Positions 42,575-49,540 of a stretch of 64,000 nucleotides of DNA are shown here, piece by piece. Position 1 is the first letter of the stretch; every line of letters begins with the position of its first letter. Origin of the DNA: JBBTTE01 sp038064375 (lineage in GTDB: Bacteria > Patescibacteriota > Saccharimonadia > Saccharimonadales > UBA4665); contig JBBTTF010000001.1 in NCBI GenBank assembly GCA_038064375.1, positions 124,001-188,000 of the forward strand, in the 5' to 3' direction. The position numbers were made by a program, and so were the translations under genes. The notes under the pieces were generated by a model, which saw only the letters and a list, made by a program, of their open reading frames with translations, was not told the DNA's origin and made no database searches.

Positions 42575-44401
42575 TTATTCGACAGTAACAGATTTAGCCA
42601 AGTTGCGAGGGCGGTCTACATCGTAACCGCGCTTCATAGCGATGTAGTAGGCGAATAGTTGAGTCACGATGGCTTGCAGTATGGGCTGAGTCTCAAGCGC
42701 TGTCGCAGGAATATAAATCACGTCGTCACAGAACTTGGCAATCTCGGTGTTGCCCTCTGTCGCGATAGCAACAACTGGACCTTTGCGAGCGCGAACTTCT
42801 TGAATGTTTGAGTAAGTCTTCTCGAGTAGCGGTGAGTCAGTAGCAATAGCGAAGGTTGGGAAGTTCTCGTCGATCATGGCTAGCGGGCCGTGCTTCATCT
42901 CGCCAGCGGCATAGCCCTCAGCGTGCATGTAGGAGACTTCTTTGAGCTTTAGAGCACCCTCAAGAGCTGACGGGAAGGCGTTGTGACGGCCGATGAATAG
43001 GAAGTCACGGTAATCAGCGTACTTCTCGGCGATTTTCTTGATGTCTTCGGCACTGTCTAGGACTGCTTGAGCCTTTGCTGGCAACTCCGACAGCTCCTCT
43101 AGGATTGGCTTAAAGCGTTTGCTCTTGCCATTGTTGAGGTGAAGTGCGATCTCAGCAAGTACAGTAACTTGGGCGATAAAGGCCTTGGTGCTGGCGACGG
43201 CGCGCTCAGGACCAGCGTGACAGTAGACACCAGCGTCAGTCATACGGGCAATCGTGCTACCTACGGAGTTAACAATACCCAGTCTCAGGACACCGTAGTC
43301 TTCTACTTTCTTGAGTGCTGCAATCGTGTCGGCTGTTTCGCCAGATTGAGATATGGCAATAAGTGCCGTGCTACGTGAGAAAGGTTCGCTACGGTACTTA
43401 AACTCGCTAGCCAAGTGGACTTCGACAGGGATGCCAGCTAGTTCCTCGATCAAGTATTCGCCAACTAGGCCGGCGTAATAGGATGTGCCGCAGGCGACGA
43501 TAACGATACGGTCGATGTACTTGAGCTGACCTAGGACGTTTTCTAGTCCACCGAGCTTGACGATGTTCTGATCGGGGAGGGCGCGACCTAGAGTGGCAGA
43601 GCGAATGGTGATCGGCGCCTCAAAGATCTCTTTGAGCATAAAGTTGGGGTAATCACCAAGGACGGCCTCAACGTTGTCATAGTCCAGAAGTTCGGCCTCT
43701 GGCGTCTCACGTTGTTTATCCTTGAGGTTGTGAATAACGACGTTGTCCTTGGTGATGACTGCGATGTCGTAATCTTCTAGGTAGATGACCTTTTTGGTGT
43801 GTTCCATGATGGCTGAGCTGTCAGAAGCTAAAATGTTCTCGCCCTTGCCAACACCAACTACCAATGGGCTTGAGAGGCGCGCTGCGTACAGTGTGTCGGG
43901 CTCTAGGGCATAAATGGCAGCAATGGCGTAGGCGCCGCGGACATCGCCCAGAGCAGTCGCAAAGGCCTCCTCAAAAGAAGGCAACTGCTTGAGATAATAA
44001 TCGATCAGGTTAGGCATGACCTCAGTGTCGGTCTCGGAGATGAACTTGTAGCCTTCTTTTTGCAGCTTGTCACGGAGCTCGGCGAAGTTCTCGATAATAC
44101 CGTTGTGAACCACCGAAATGGTTTGTGCCTCGTTAGTTTGCGGGTGTGCATTGATGCTAGTTGGTGATCCGTGAGTTGCCCAACGAGTGTGGCCAATTAC
44201 CAGGTTAGAATCGGCCTTTTGAGCCTCAACAGTCTTAACTAGACCACTGACGCGACCAGCTTGCTTAATAACTTGGTTCTTGCCGTTCTCGCAGAGGGCA
44301 ATACCGGCGGAGTCATAGCCACGGTACTCTAAAGCCTCGAGACCTTGTAAAACAACGTCTGCACCAGATTTGTTACCGATATAACCGACGATTCCGCACA
44401 T
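42575..44401 (-). CDS. glmS: Glutamine-fructose-6-phosphate aminotransferase
   Basis: A 608-residue enzyme of standard length. The N-terminal glutaminase begins MCGIVGYIG with catalytic Cys2, then RWATHGSPT and HNGIIENF. Two SIS isomerase domains follow (CGTSYYAG; SQSGETADT; GRHNAFPSALEGALKLKEVSYMHAE), and the end DVDRPRNLAKSVTVE is diagnostic. It makes glucosamine-6-P for peptidoglycan and surface glycans. It is last in a leftward operon behind a sugar transferase and a GT4 gene, one base from the latter. Confidence 0.97.
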   Translation of the reverse strand: MCGIVGYIGNKSGADVVLQGLEALEYRGYDSAGIALCENGKNQVIKQAGRVSGLVKTVEAQKADSNLVIGHTRWATHGSPTSINAHPQTNEAQTISVVHNGIIENFAELRDKLQKEGYKFISETDTEVMPNLIDYYLKQLPSFEEAFATALGDVRGAYAIAAIYALEPDTLYAARLSSPLVVGVGKGENILASDSSAIMEHTKKVIYLEDYDIAVITKDNVVIHNLKDKQRETPEAELLDYDNVEAVLGDYPNFMLKEIFEAPITIRSATLGRALPDQNIVKLGGLENVLGQLKYIDRIVIVACGTSYYAGLVGEYLIEELAGIPVEVHLASEFKYRSEPFSRSTALIAISQSGETADTIAALKKVEDYGVLRLGIVNSVGSTIARMTDAGVYCHAGPERAVASTKAFIAQVTVLAEIALHLNNGKSKRFKPILEELSELPAKAQAVLDSAEDIKKIAEKYADYRDFLFIGRHNAFPSALEGALKLKEVSYMHAEGYAAGEMKHGPLAMIDENFPTFAIATDSPLLEKTYSNIQEVRARKGPVVAIATEGNTEIAKFCDDVIYIPATALETQPILQAIVTQLFAYYIAMKRGYDVDRPRNLAKSVTVE

Positions 44402-44402
44402 T

Positions 44403-45512
44403 CTAGCTATTTGACCTTTCTGATGTACATTCTTTGATATAGTTTAGCATATTTTGCTTAAATGTCAATACTGAGAACTGTTTGGCGTGCTCTGAAATGG
44501 CGTCGTAATTGAAGGATTTGGTCGTTGCTACCTCAAGAACTGAGGTCAAAGCTTTGACAGTTTGCTTCTCAAAGAACAATCCAGTCTTGCCCTCGATGAC
44601 GTAATCCAAAGCACCACCTTTATTATAGGCTATAACAGGAGTGCTGGCAGCCATTGCCTCGATCGCCACAATGCCAAAATCGTCCATATTAGGCATGATA
44701 AAGCCGAGTGCCGACTGAAAATGATCAACAATCTCACTGTCATTAACGTTGGTCAAGAAGGTGGTGCCACGACCAGCCATCTTTTCGAGGCGTTTGTGAT
44801 CCGGTCCGTCGCCGATAACTATCAAAGGCACACTAAGCTTGTCACAGGCCTCAATCGCCAGATCAAACCGCTTGTACGGCGTCTGACGGCCAGCTACAAC
44901 GAAGCCGTGCCTTAGTGGAGCCTTGTTGCTCGGCTTAAAGCGGTCAATCTCAACCGGCGGGAAGATAACAGTCGAATCGCGCTTATAGAAGCGCTTAATC
45001 ATGGCTTGGGTGTGAGTTGAATTGGCAATAATGTAATCCGGTTGCTTGGCGGCATGGCGGTCCCAGCGCTTAAGCGGGCCAACGAGCAGCTTGAGGCCGA
45101 GTCTGGCTAGCCAGTTGAGCCCTCTCGGGAAGCCAGGATTCTCCAGATATTCGTCGTGTCTGATCCAATAATAGTGAGTTGGAGAGTGACAATAACAGAT
45201 ATGAGTGGTGTTTTTGCCGGTTTTGACGCCTTTGGCTTCGGCGCCGCTGGAGGATATTACCAAATCGTACTCGCTGAGGTCGAGGCGGCTAAAAGTCCAT
45301 GCTCTGAGCATTGGCAGGAACTTTTTGAGACTGGTTGGCAGCTTTTGCAGCCACGAGGTGCGGATATCGGCATCCTCAAACCAGCTAAGCTTGCTGGGGT
45401 CGTATTGAGAGGTGTAGATTGGGGCGTCTGGATACATTTTGTGAAGCTCCAGAACTACTCGCTCGGCCCCGCCGATGCCTGTTAGCCAATCGCAAACTAT
45501 GGCGACTTTCAT
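44403..45512 (-). CDS. Glycosyltransferase family 4 (WbaZ-like)
   Basis: A 369-residue GT4 enzyme from ATG 45512. MKVAIVCDWLTGIGGAERVVLEL, YDLVISSSGAEAKGVK and HICYCHSPTHYYW are the first-domain blocks of WbaZ-type mannosyl/rhamnosyltransferases. GFVVAGRQTPYKRFDLAIEAC and PNMDDFGIVAIEAMAASTPVIA form the donor site, with Asp-Phe-Gly instead of the usual Glu-Gly-Phe-Gly. The ATG overlaps the upstream stop (ATGA). A longer start at 45545 would intrude into the previous gene. It probably adds the second sugar after the initiating transferase. Confidence 0.88.
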   Translation of the reverse strand: MKVAIVCDWLTGIGGAERVVLELHKMYPDAPIYTSQYDPSKLSWFEDADIRTSWLQKLPTSLKKFLPMLRAWTFSRLDLSEYDLVISSSGAEAKGVKTGKNTTHICYCHSPTHYYWIRHDEYLENPGFPRGLNWLARLGLKLLVGPLKRWDRHAAKQPDYIIANSTHTQAMIKRFYKRDSTVIFPPVEIDRFKPSNKAPLRHGFVVAGRQTPYKRFDLAIEACDKLSVPLIVIGDGPDHKRLEKMAGRGTTFLTNVNDSEIVDHFQSALGFIMPNMDDFGIVAIEAMAASTPVIAYNKGGALDYVIEGKTGLFFEKQTVKALTSVLEVATTKSFNYDAISEHAKQFSVLTFKQNMLNYIKECTSERSNS

Positions 45513-46951
45513 CCGCGCGTACCCTTGTGGAATAGCACAACCCAAAACGTCTTAATCAAGATCACCATATCGCCCCAGAAGCTCCAGTTTTGAACATAAT
45601 ATAGGTCGAGTTTGCGGCGCTCCGAAAAGCTGAGGTCACTGACACCAGATATTTGGGCTAAGCCTGTCAGGCCGGATTTGACGCTTAGGATCAGGTTCTT
45701 TTGGTCGTACTTGTCTAGCTCGTAGGCTACCAAGGCACGTGGACCAACAAGACTAATATCGCCGCGGACGACGTTGATTAACTGGGGTAGTTCGTCAATC
45801 GAAGTTCTGCGCAAGAATCGACCGATACGGGTTGTGCGCGGGTCGTTGTCTAGACGGTCGCCATTTTTGCGGTATTCGTCCACTAGTTCTGGCCGACCCA
45901 TTTTGACAAAGGCTTCCTCAGGCTGCATGCCGCTGTACTTAGGGTTGTGTGAGCGGAACTTAAAGATCTTGACGCGAGTATTAAAGCGGCTTAACCGTTC
46001 CTGTCGGAAGAATATTGGCCCGCCATCGGACAGCTTAACGGCGATTGCCGCCACTAACATGATTGGCGAGGCCGCAATCAGCATAATTGTACCCAAGAAC
46101 AGATCACTCAGACGTTTAACAACACGTCCCCAACCGATCAAAGCGGTCTGGTGAACGGCAATAATCGGTACGGCGTGGAAGAGGTCGACCTCGATTTTGC
46201 CAACAAACAGTTCGCTATTGCCCGGCACAAAGCGGTAGGCGGAGTGGTTCTCTTGGGCGTAGGTTAGGATTTCGTCGTTCTTGTCGTTGTCGGCGTAGAG
46301 TTCGGTCTGAATGATGGTGTGTAGCGGCTGGCCATGCTTGTGGGCTATAGCGTCTGTAAAGCTTTTGTACTGGTGGTAAGGCGCTTCTTCCTTAAAGGGG
46401 TTCTTAACCCCGCCAACAACACCTAAAATCTTGTAGCCCGTTATCCGTGTATTAATCAGGGCGTCAATAAGGCGCTGAGTAGTCTTGGTGTCACCAACTA
46501 GCAGAACGTTATTAATACCAAAACCATAGCTAAACAATCTTCGACGTATGCCGCGGGCTATGGTGCGGAAAATGAGCACGCAGAAGAAAGCCAAGGCAAA
46601 GCCGTAAACAGTCACTAGACGAGCAGGGAATATAGCCGTATCGGTAAAGTAGCTGTAGCTGATAACAAACAGAATGCCGATGAATGTTCCAATCAACAGT
46701 CTGCCAAATTCGGCGAAGCGCTTTTCGTAGATCCGTAGATTATAAAGGCCGAGCAGACCGAAGATAAAAATCCAAAACGGCAACAGGCTAACAAGGATGG
46801 TCAGGTAGGTGTGTGCACGGACGTCGGCACTCAATGGTTGGTGGCTAAGACTGACTCGCAGCAGATAGGCAATACTAAAAGCAACGATAATCGCCAAGGC
46901 GTCACCAATTATCAGACAAACGTTATAGATGAGCGAAGCGTTGTTTTTCAT
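45509..46951 (-). CDS. Polyprenyl-phosphate sugar-1-phosphate transferase (initiating)
   Basis: A 480-residue WbaP/WcaJ-type protein. Four N-terminal hydrophobic segments (to about 135), a Rossmann-like middle (NNVLLVGDTKTTQRLI), a membrane re-entrant helix near 280, and the catalytic C-terminal domain follow: KLSDGGPIFFRQERLS, IFKFRSH, DPRTTRIGRFLRRTSIDELPQLINVVRGDISLVGPRAL. It starts glycan chains by moving a sugar-phosphate to undecaprenyl phosphate. The sugar is unknown. It leads the leftward operon and shares a short AT-rich divergent promoter region with the ligase-type gene at 46979. Confidence 0.93.
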   Translation of the reverse strand: MKNNASLIYNVCLIIGDALAIIVAFSIAYLLRVSLSHQPLSADVRAHTYLTILVSLLPFWIFIFGLLGLYNLRIYEKRFAEFGRLLIGTFIGILFVISYSYFTDTAIFPARLVTVYGFALAFFCVLIFRTIARGIRRRLFSYGFGINNVLLVGDTKTTQRLIDALINTRITGYKILGVVGGVKNPFKEEAPYHQYKSFTDAIAHKHGQPLHTIIQTELYADNDKNDEILTYAQENHSAYRFVPGNSELFVGKIEVDLFHAVPIIAVHQTALIGWGRVVKRLSDLFLGTIMLIAASPIMLVAAIAVKLSDGGPIFFRQERLSRFNTRVKIFKFRSHNPKYSGMQPEEAFVKMGRPELVDEYRKNGDRLDNDPRTTRIGRFLRRTSIDELPQLINVVRGDISLVGPRALVAYELDKYDQKNLILSVKSGLTGLAQISGVSDLSFSERRKLDLYYVQNWSFWGDMVILIKTFWVVLFHKGTRG

Positions 46952-46978
46952 GGGTAAGCTATAATAAATTGTAACATT
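46952..46978. promoter_or_regulatory. Compact divergent promoter, sugar transferase / O-antigen ligase-type gene
   Basis: Only 27 bases separate the two start codons. Rightward TATAAT (46960-46965) and leftward TATTAT (46966-46961) overlap, so both genes are transcribed with leaders of a few bases at most and probably compete for polymerase. Confidence 0.5.
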
Positions 46979-48292
46979 ATGAAAGTATCGGCACTGAAGT
47001 ACACGGTTCTGTCGTGGGCAAGTGGACTAACCATGGCCATCTTGTTGTTGACGCCCTTCCACGCTCTCCTTACTGTTTGGGGCTCTAGTCTGATTGGTCA
47101 CTATACGGCGCTTCGCCTCTGGAAAGAGAGTCTTTTGGCGCTTTGTATCATCGGTGTTGTCTATCTAATAGCCACCGATCACAAGATACGAAGTCACACC
47201 ATGTCACGGCGACTTGTCTGGCTGATCTTGGTCTACATGTTGCTCAATGTTGTATGGGGTCTTTTGGCTCTAAATGAGCACAATATAACCGCCAAAGCCA
47301 TGGGCTACGGGCTTATTATCAATCTAAGATTTTTGGCTTTCTTCTTGGTAACATGGGCGATTGCGCTGCGACTGGGGCGATTGCGTGGTAACTGGTGGCG
47401 CTTAGCGCTGTGGCCGGCTGCTGGCGTTGTTGGCTTTGGGCTACTGCAGATTATTGTTTTGCCGCATGACTTTTTGCGACATTTTGGCTACAGTGTGGCC
47501 ACGATTGAGCCGTTTGAGACGATTAACAATAACCTCAACTACGTACGAATTTCGTCTACGCTGCGAGGTGCAAATCCACTCGGCGCCTATCTGTTAATTC
47601 CAATCAGCTTGTTGACCGTGGGGTTACTGCGAACGGGGCGGAACTGGCGTCAAGCTGCCTTTTTGGCTTCAGCTTTACTGGTGCTCTTCTTTAGCTTTTC
47701 GCGTAGTGCGTGGATCGGTGCAGCCTTGAGCATTGCGGTTGTCGCCTTTTATAGCCTAAAAACTGCGCGCGCCAAGCAGTATGCCATCATTACTGTCAGT
47801 TGTTTGATGTTCTTTGGAGTGGGTTTGTACGCTGGCCTACGACACAATACGCATTTTGAGAACTTTGTATTCCATACCCAGACCAACTCTACTGTTAAGG
47901 TAAGCTCTAATGACGGACATATATCAGCGCTTAGAAACGGGTTGAGCGACATCAAGCACGAACCGCTCGGCTCTGCACCGGGAACGGCGGGGCCAGCTAG
48001 TGTCTACAATGATGGCAAGACACGCATAGCCGAGAACTACTTTATCCAAATTGGGCAGGAGACTGGTCTCTTGGGGTTGCTAATGTTTGTGATGATTAAC
48101 GCCGGTGTTGGCTATCTTTTGTGGTCTCGTCGAGCTGATCCTTTGGCACTTGGTTTGTTTGCTAGCTTGATCGGGCTGACATTTATCAATCTGTTATCGC
48201 ATGCTTGGACTGACGATACCTTGGCTTATGTTTGGTGGGGTCTGGCCGGTATTGCCATGGTTATGCCTAACAAGATTAAGAAAGATTTCTAA
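46979..48292 (+). CDS. O-antigen ligase/polymerase-type membrane protein
   Basis: A 437-residue protein with about 12 hydrophobic segments. The segment LLIPISLLTVGLL to FFSFSRSAWIGAALS, with SRSAW, is the hallmark of the PF04932 Wzy_C/O-antigen ligase family. A large extracytoplasmic loop (about 295-355: SSNDGHISALRNGLSDIKHEPLG) follows, with the conserved G-x-H-R/G-x2-P-like end. It would link or polymerise lipid-borne glycan outside the membrane. Whether it is a ligase or a polymerase cannot be told from sequence. With Wzm/Wzt in the same locus, ligase-like attachment to a surface acceptor is the more natural guess. Confidence 0.85.
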   Translation: MKVSALKYTVLSWASGLTMAILLLTPFHALLTVWGSSLIGHYTALRLWKESLLALCIIGVVYLIATDHKIRSHTMSRRLVWLILVYMLLNVVWGLLALNEHNITAKAMGYGLIINLRFLAFFLVTWAIALRLGRLRGNWWRLALWPAAGVVGFGLLQIIVLPHDFLRHFGYSVATIEPFETINNNLNYVRISSTLRGANPLGAYLLIPISLLTVGLLRTGRNWRQAAFLASALLVLFFSFSRSAWIGAALSIAVVAFYSLKTARAKQYAIITVSCLMFFGVGLYAGLRHNTHFENFVFHTQTNSTVKVSSNDGHISALRNGLSDIKHEPLGSAPGTAGPASVYNDGKTRIAENYFIQIGQETGLLGLLMFVMINAGVGYLLWSRRADPLALGLFASLIGLTFINLLSHAWTDDTLAYVWWGLAGIAMVMPNKIKKDF

Positions 48293-48346
48293 AAAACAGC
48301 CCGCGTAACGGAATACTACGGATTTGCAAACAAGCACATAGCGTGG

Positions 48347-48352
48347 CATTAT
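48347..48352 (+). promoter_or_regulatory. -10 element, leaderless spacing (135-aa gene)
   Basis: GTGG then CATTAT, six bases, then ATG 48359. The block GTGGCATTATTGGAT nearly repeats the one before the LexA-like gene at 48805. Confidence 0.5.
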
Positions 48353-48358
48353 TGGATT

Positions 48359-48766
48359 ATGGATATAGAAAAAGCTCAAGAGGGTGGAAAATCGATCGTA
48401 ACCTTTAATGATGCAGATGAACGATTTCTGTTCGGACGGCATACTTTCATGGAGGTGCCCACGCTCATTGGACAAGGCCACAAGACGGTCGCCTTTGACC
48501 AAACACCACCAACTCCATTAGATTTGTTTAGGCCTACAAGTCGCTACTATCTAAAGCAGTTGCAAAGATTTGAAGAAAACGCAGTCGAGACTTTTGAACA
48601 GCCCGTAGAAGTATCCGACGAACAGCTTATACAACTTGGTGCCGAGCTTTTAAGAATCCAAGCATACGGCCCAGAACGAACTGCCAAAGCTAGAAATATG
48701 GCGGTAGTTATTACTGGACATTTCGCAGAACAAGCGGAAGAAGCTGCAGAAGCCGCACACGTGTAG
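48359..48766 (+). CDS. Small acidic soluble protein, unknown function, 135 aa
   Basis: I do not recognise this protein. It has no signal peptide or membrane segment. The first half has IVTFNDADERFLFGRHTFMEVP and a Pro-rich TPPTPLDLFRP. The second half is helical and Glu-rich, ending EQAEEAAEAAHV. The start is supported by a -10-like CATTAT ending exactly six bases upstream of the ATG. The next gene, for a LexA-like DNA-binding protein, has an almost identical upstream block, which suggests shared control. Nothing in the sequence gives a function. Confidence 0.6.
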   Translation: MDIEKAQEGGKSIVTFNDADERFLFGRHTFMEVPTLIGQGHKTVAFDQTPPTPLDLFRPTSRYYLKQLQRFEENAVETFEQPVEVSDEQLIQLGAELLRIQAYGPERTAKARNMAVVITGHFAEQAEEAAEAAHV

Positions 48767-48792
48767 ACTTTAACTATAGACTCCAACCGTGG

Positions 48793-48798
48793 CATAAT
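48793..48798 (+). promoter_or_regulatory. -10 element, leaderless spacing (LexA-like gene)
   Basis: GTGG then CATAAT, six bases (TAGGAT), then ATG 48805. It closely matches the promoter at 48347. Confidence 0.55.
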
Positions 48799-48804
48799 TA
48801 GGAT

Positions 48805-49284
48805 ATGAACGAAAAGCAAACATCCGCCCAAAAATCAGTCCGACCAACCAAGAAGCAAAAAGAGCTGTTAGATTTTATCAGCTCGTTTATTGCTGAGCAT
48901 GGCTATAGCCCCAGTTACCGCGAGATAATGAGTGGCCTTAGCTACAACTCTGTGGCGACAGTCTCGCTGCACGTCAACAGCCTTATTAAGCGCGGTCATT
49001 TGCGCAAACGGGATCACTCCGCACGGTCGCTAGAGGTTGTTCAGTCGTCGTCAGAGTCAGCGAAGATTGTTTCGAACCAGATAGCACCAAGTGAAGAAAA
49101 GTGGCTAGTCGAGAAGGTCGAACACGCCTTCCAACAAGTTGAGAATCTCGGTGGTGAGCTTGCCGAAGCCGGCTTTGATCATCTCTACGTATTGATCGGT
49201 GCGCTAAAGGTCTTGGGTCTAGAAGGTGCCGCGCAGAGCTTCATGCCACGATTAACAGCGCTCAAGCAACGCCAAACCACCTAA
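48805..49284 (+). CDS. LexA-like DNA-binding protein without peptidase domain
   Basis: A 159-residue protein. Residues about 14-76 match the LexA winged-helix DNA-binding domain: RPTKKQKELLDFISSFIAEHGYSPSYREI, then NSVATVSLHVNSLIKRGHLRKR. Where LexA continues with the S24 self-cleaving peptidase (Ala-Gly cleavage site, Ser-Lys dyad), this protein has a helical C-terminal region (about 100-155) with none of those residues. It therefore cannot self-cleave on RecA activation as LexA does, and may dimerise or sense something else through its tail. It has its own leaderless-type promoter and lies just before the cobalamin-riboswitch-like leader. Confidence 0.8.
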   Translation: MNEKQTSAQKSVRPTKKQKELLDFISSFIAEHGYSPSYREIMSGLSYNSVATVSLHVNSLIKRGHLRKRDHSARSLEVVQSSSESAKIVSNQIAPSEEKWLVEKVEHAFQQVENLGGELAEAGFDHLYVLIGALKVLGLEGAAQSFMPRLTALKQRQTT

Positions 49285-49339
49285 ACTACGAAGAGTATTT
49301 GCAGTAATTAATACTATATCTAGCGTAGCGACGGCCTGC

Positions 49340-49345
49340 TACACT
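49340..49345 (+). promoter_or_regulatory. -10 element for riboswitch transcript
   Basis: TACACT preceded by TGC at 49337-49339 (extended -10). Transcription starting near 49352 would put the aptamer at the very 5' end of the RNA. Confidence 0.45.
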
Positions 49346-49351
49346 ACTAAA

Positions 49352-49460
49352 TAGTAAAGGTGAGTTAACAAACAGATGCTGGAATCCCGTGTAATTCGGG
49401 AACTGTGCCGCAACGGTAAATCCTCTGGTCAACCCATGCAGGAAAGTCCGATACAGCTGA
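49352..49460 (+). ncRNA. Cobalamin-riboswitch-like aptamer
   Basis: The sequence follows the cobalamin (B12) riboswitch order. An AGGT near the 5' end (49358-49361) is followed by GGAA (49381-49384). A hairpin CCCG-TGTAAT-TCGGG (49386-49400) corresponds to the GGTGnnAATCC stem. Then comes the B12-box core ACTGTGCCGCAACGGTAA (49402-49419), and downstream AGTCCGATACAGCTG (49445-49459), like the closing AGTCnGgATACcnGC block. The variable peripheral arm common in long forms is short. Class assignment (adenosyl- or aquo/methylcobalamin) is not possible by eye. It lies on the same strand, 80 bases before an unrecognised gene, with a terminator in between. Confidence 0.8.
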
Positions 49461-49468
49461 CAAAAAGT

Positions 49469-49525
49469 CTCTCGAGCAAGAGCAAATGAAGCCCTAACCG
49501 TCTTCTTAGCCCTCGCTCGATAGAG
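49469..49525 (+). promoter_or_regulatory. Possible antiterminator for the riboswitch
   Basis: CTCTCGAGC (49469-49477) can pair with GCTCGATAG (49515-49523), eight of nine bases matching. This would disrupt the terminator stem formed by the same downstream bases. A competing local hairpin CTCT/AGAG (49469-49472 with 49479-49482) could release it. Both are hand-drawn pairings. Confidence 0.5.
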
Positions 49526-49540
49526 TAGAGGGTATTTTTT
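49510..49540 (+). terminator. Intrinsic terminator / ribosome-site sequestor ending at the start codon
   Basis: The stem CCCTCGCTC (49510-49518) pairs with GAG-T-A-GAGGG (49523-49532), loop GATA, followed by TATTTTTT. The six T residues end at 49540, and the ATG is the next base. The downstream arm AGAGGG (49527-49532) is also the only good ribosome-binding site, so the same hairpin could stop transcription and hide the translation start. Confidence 0.8.
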
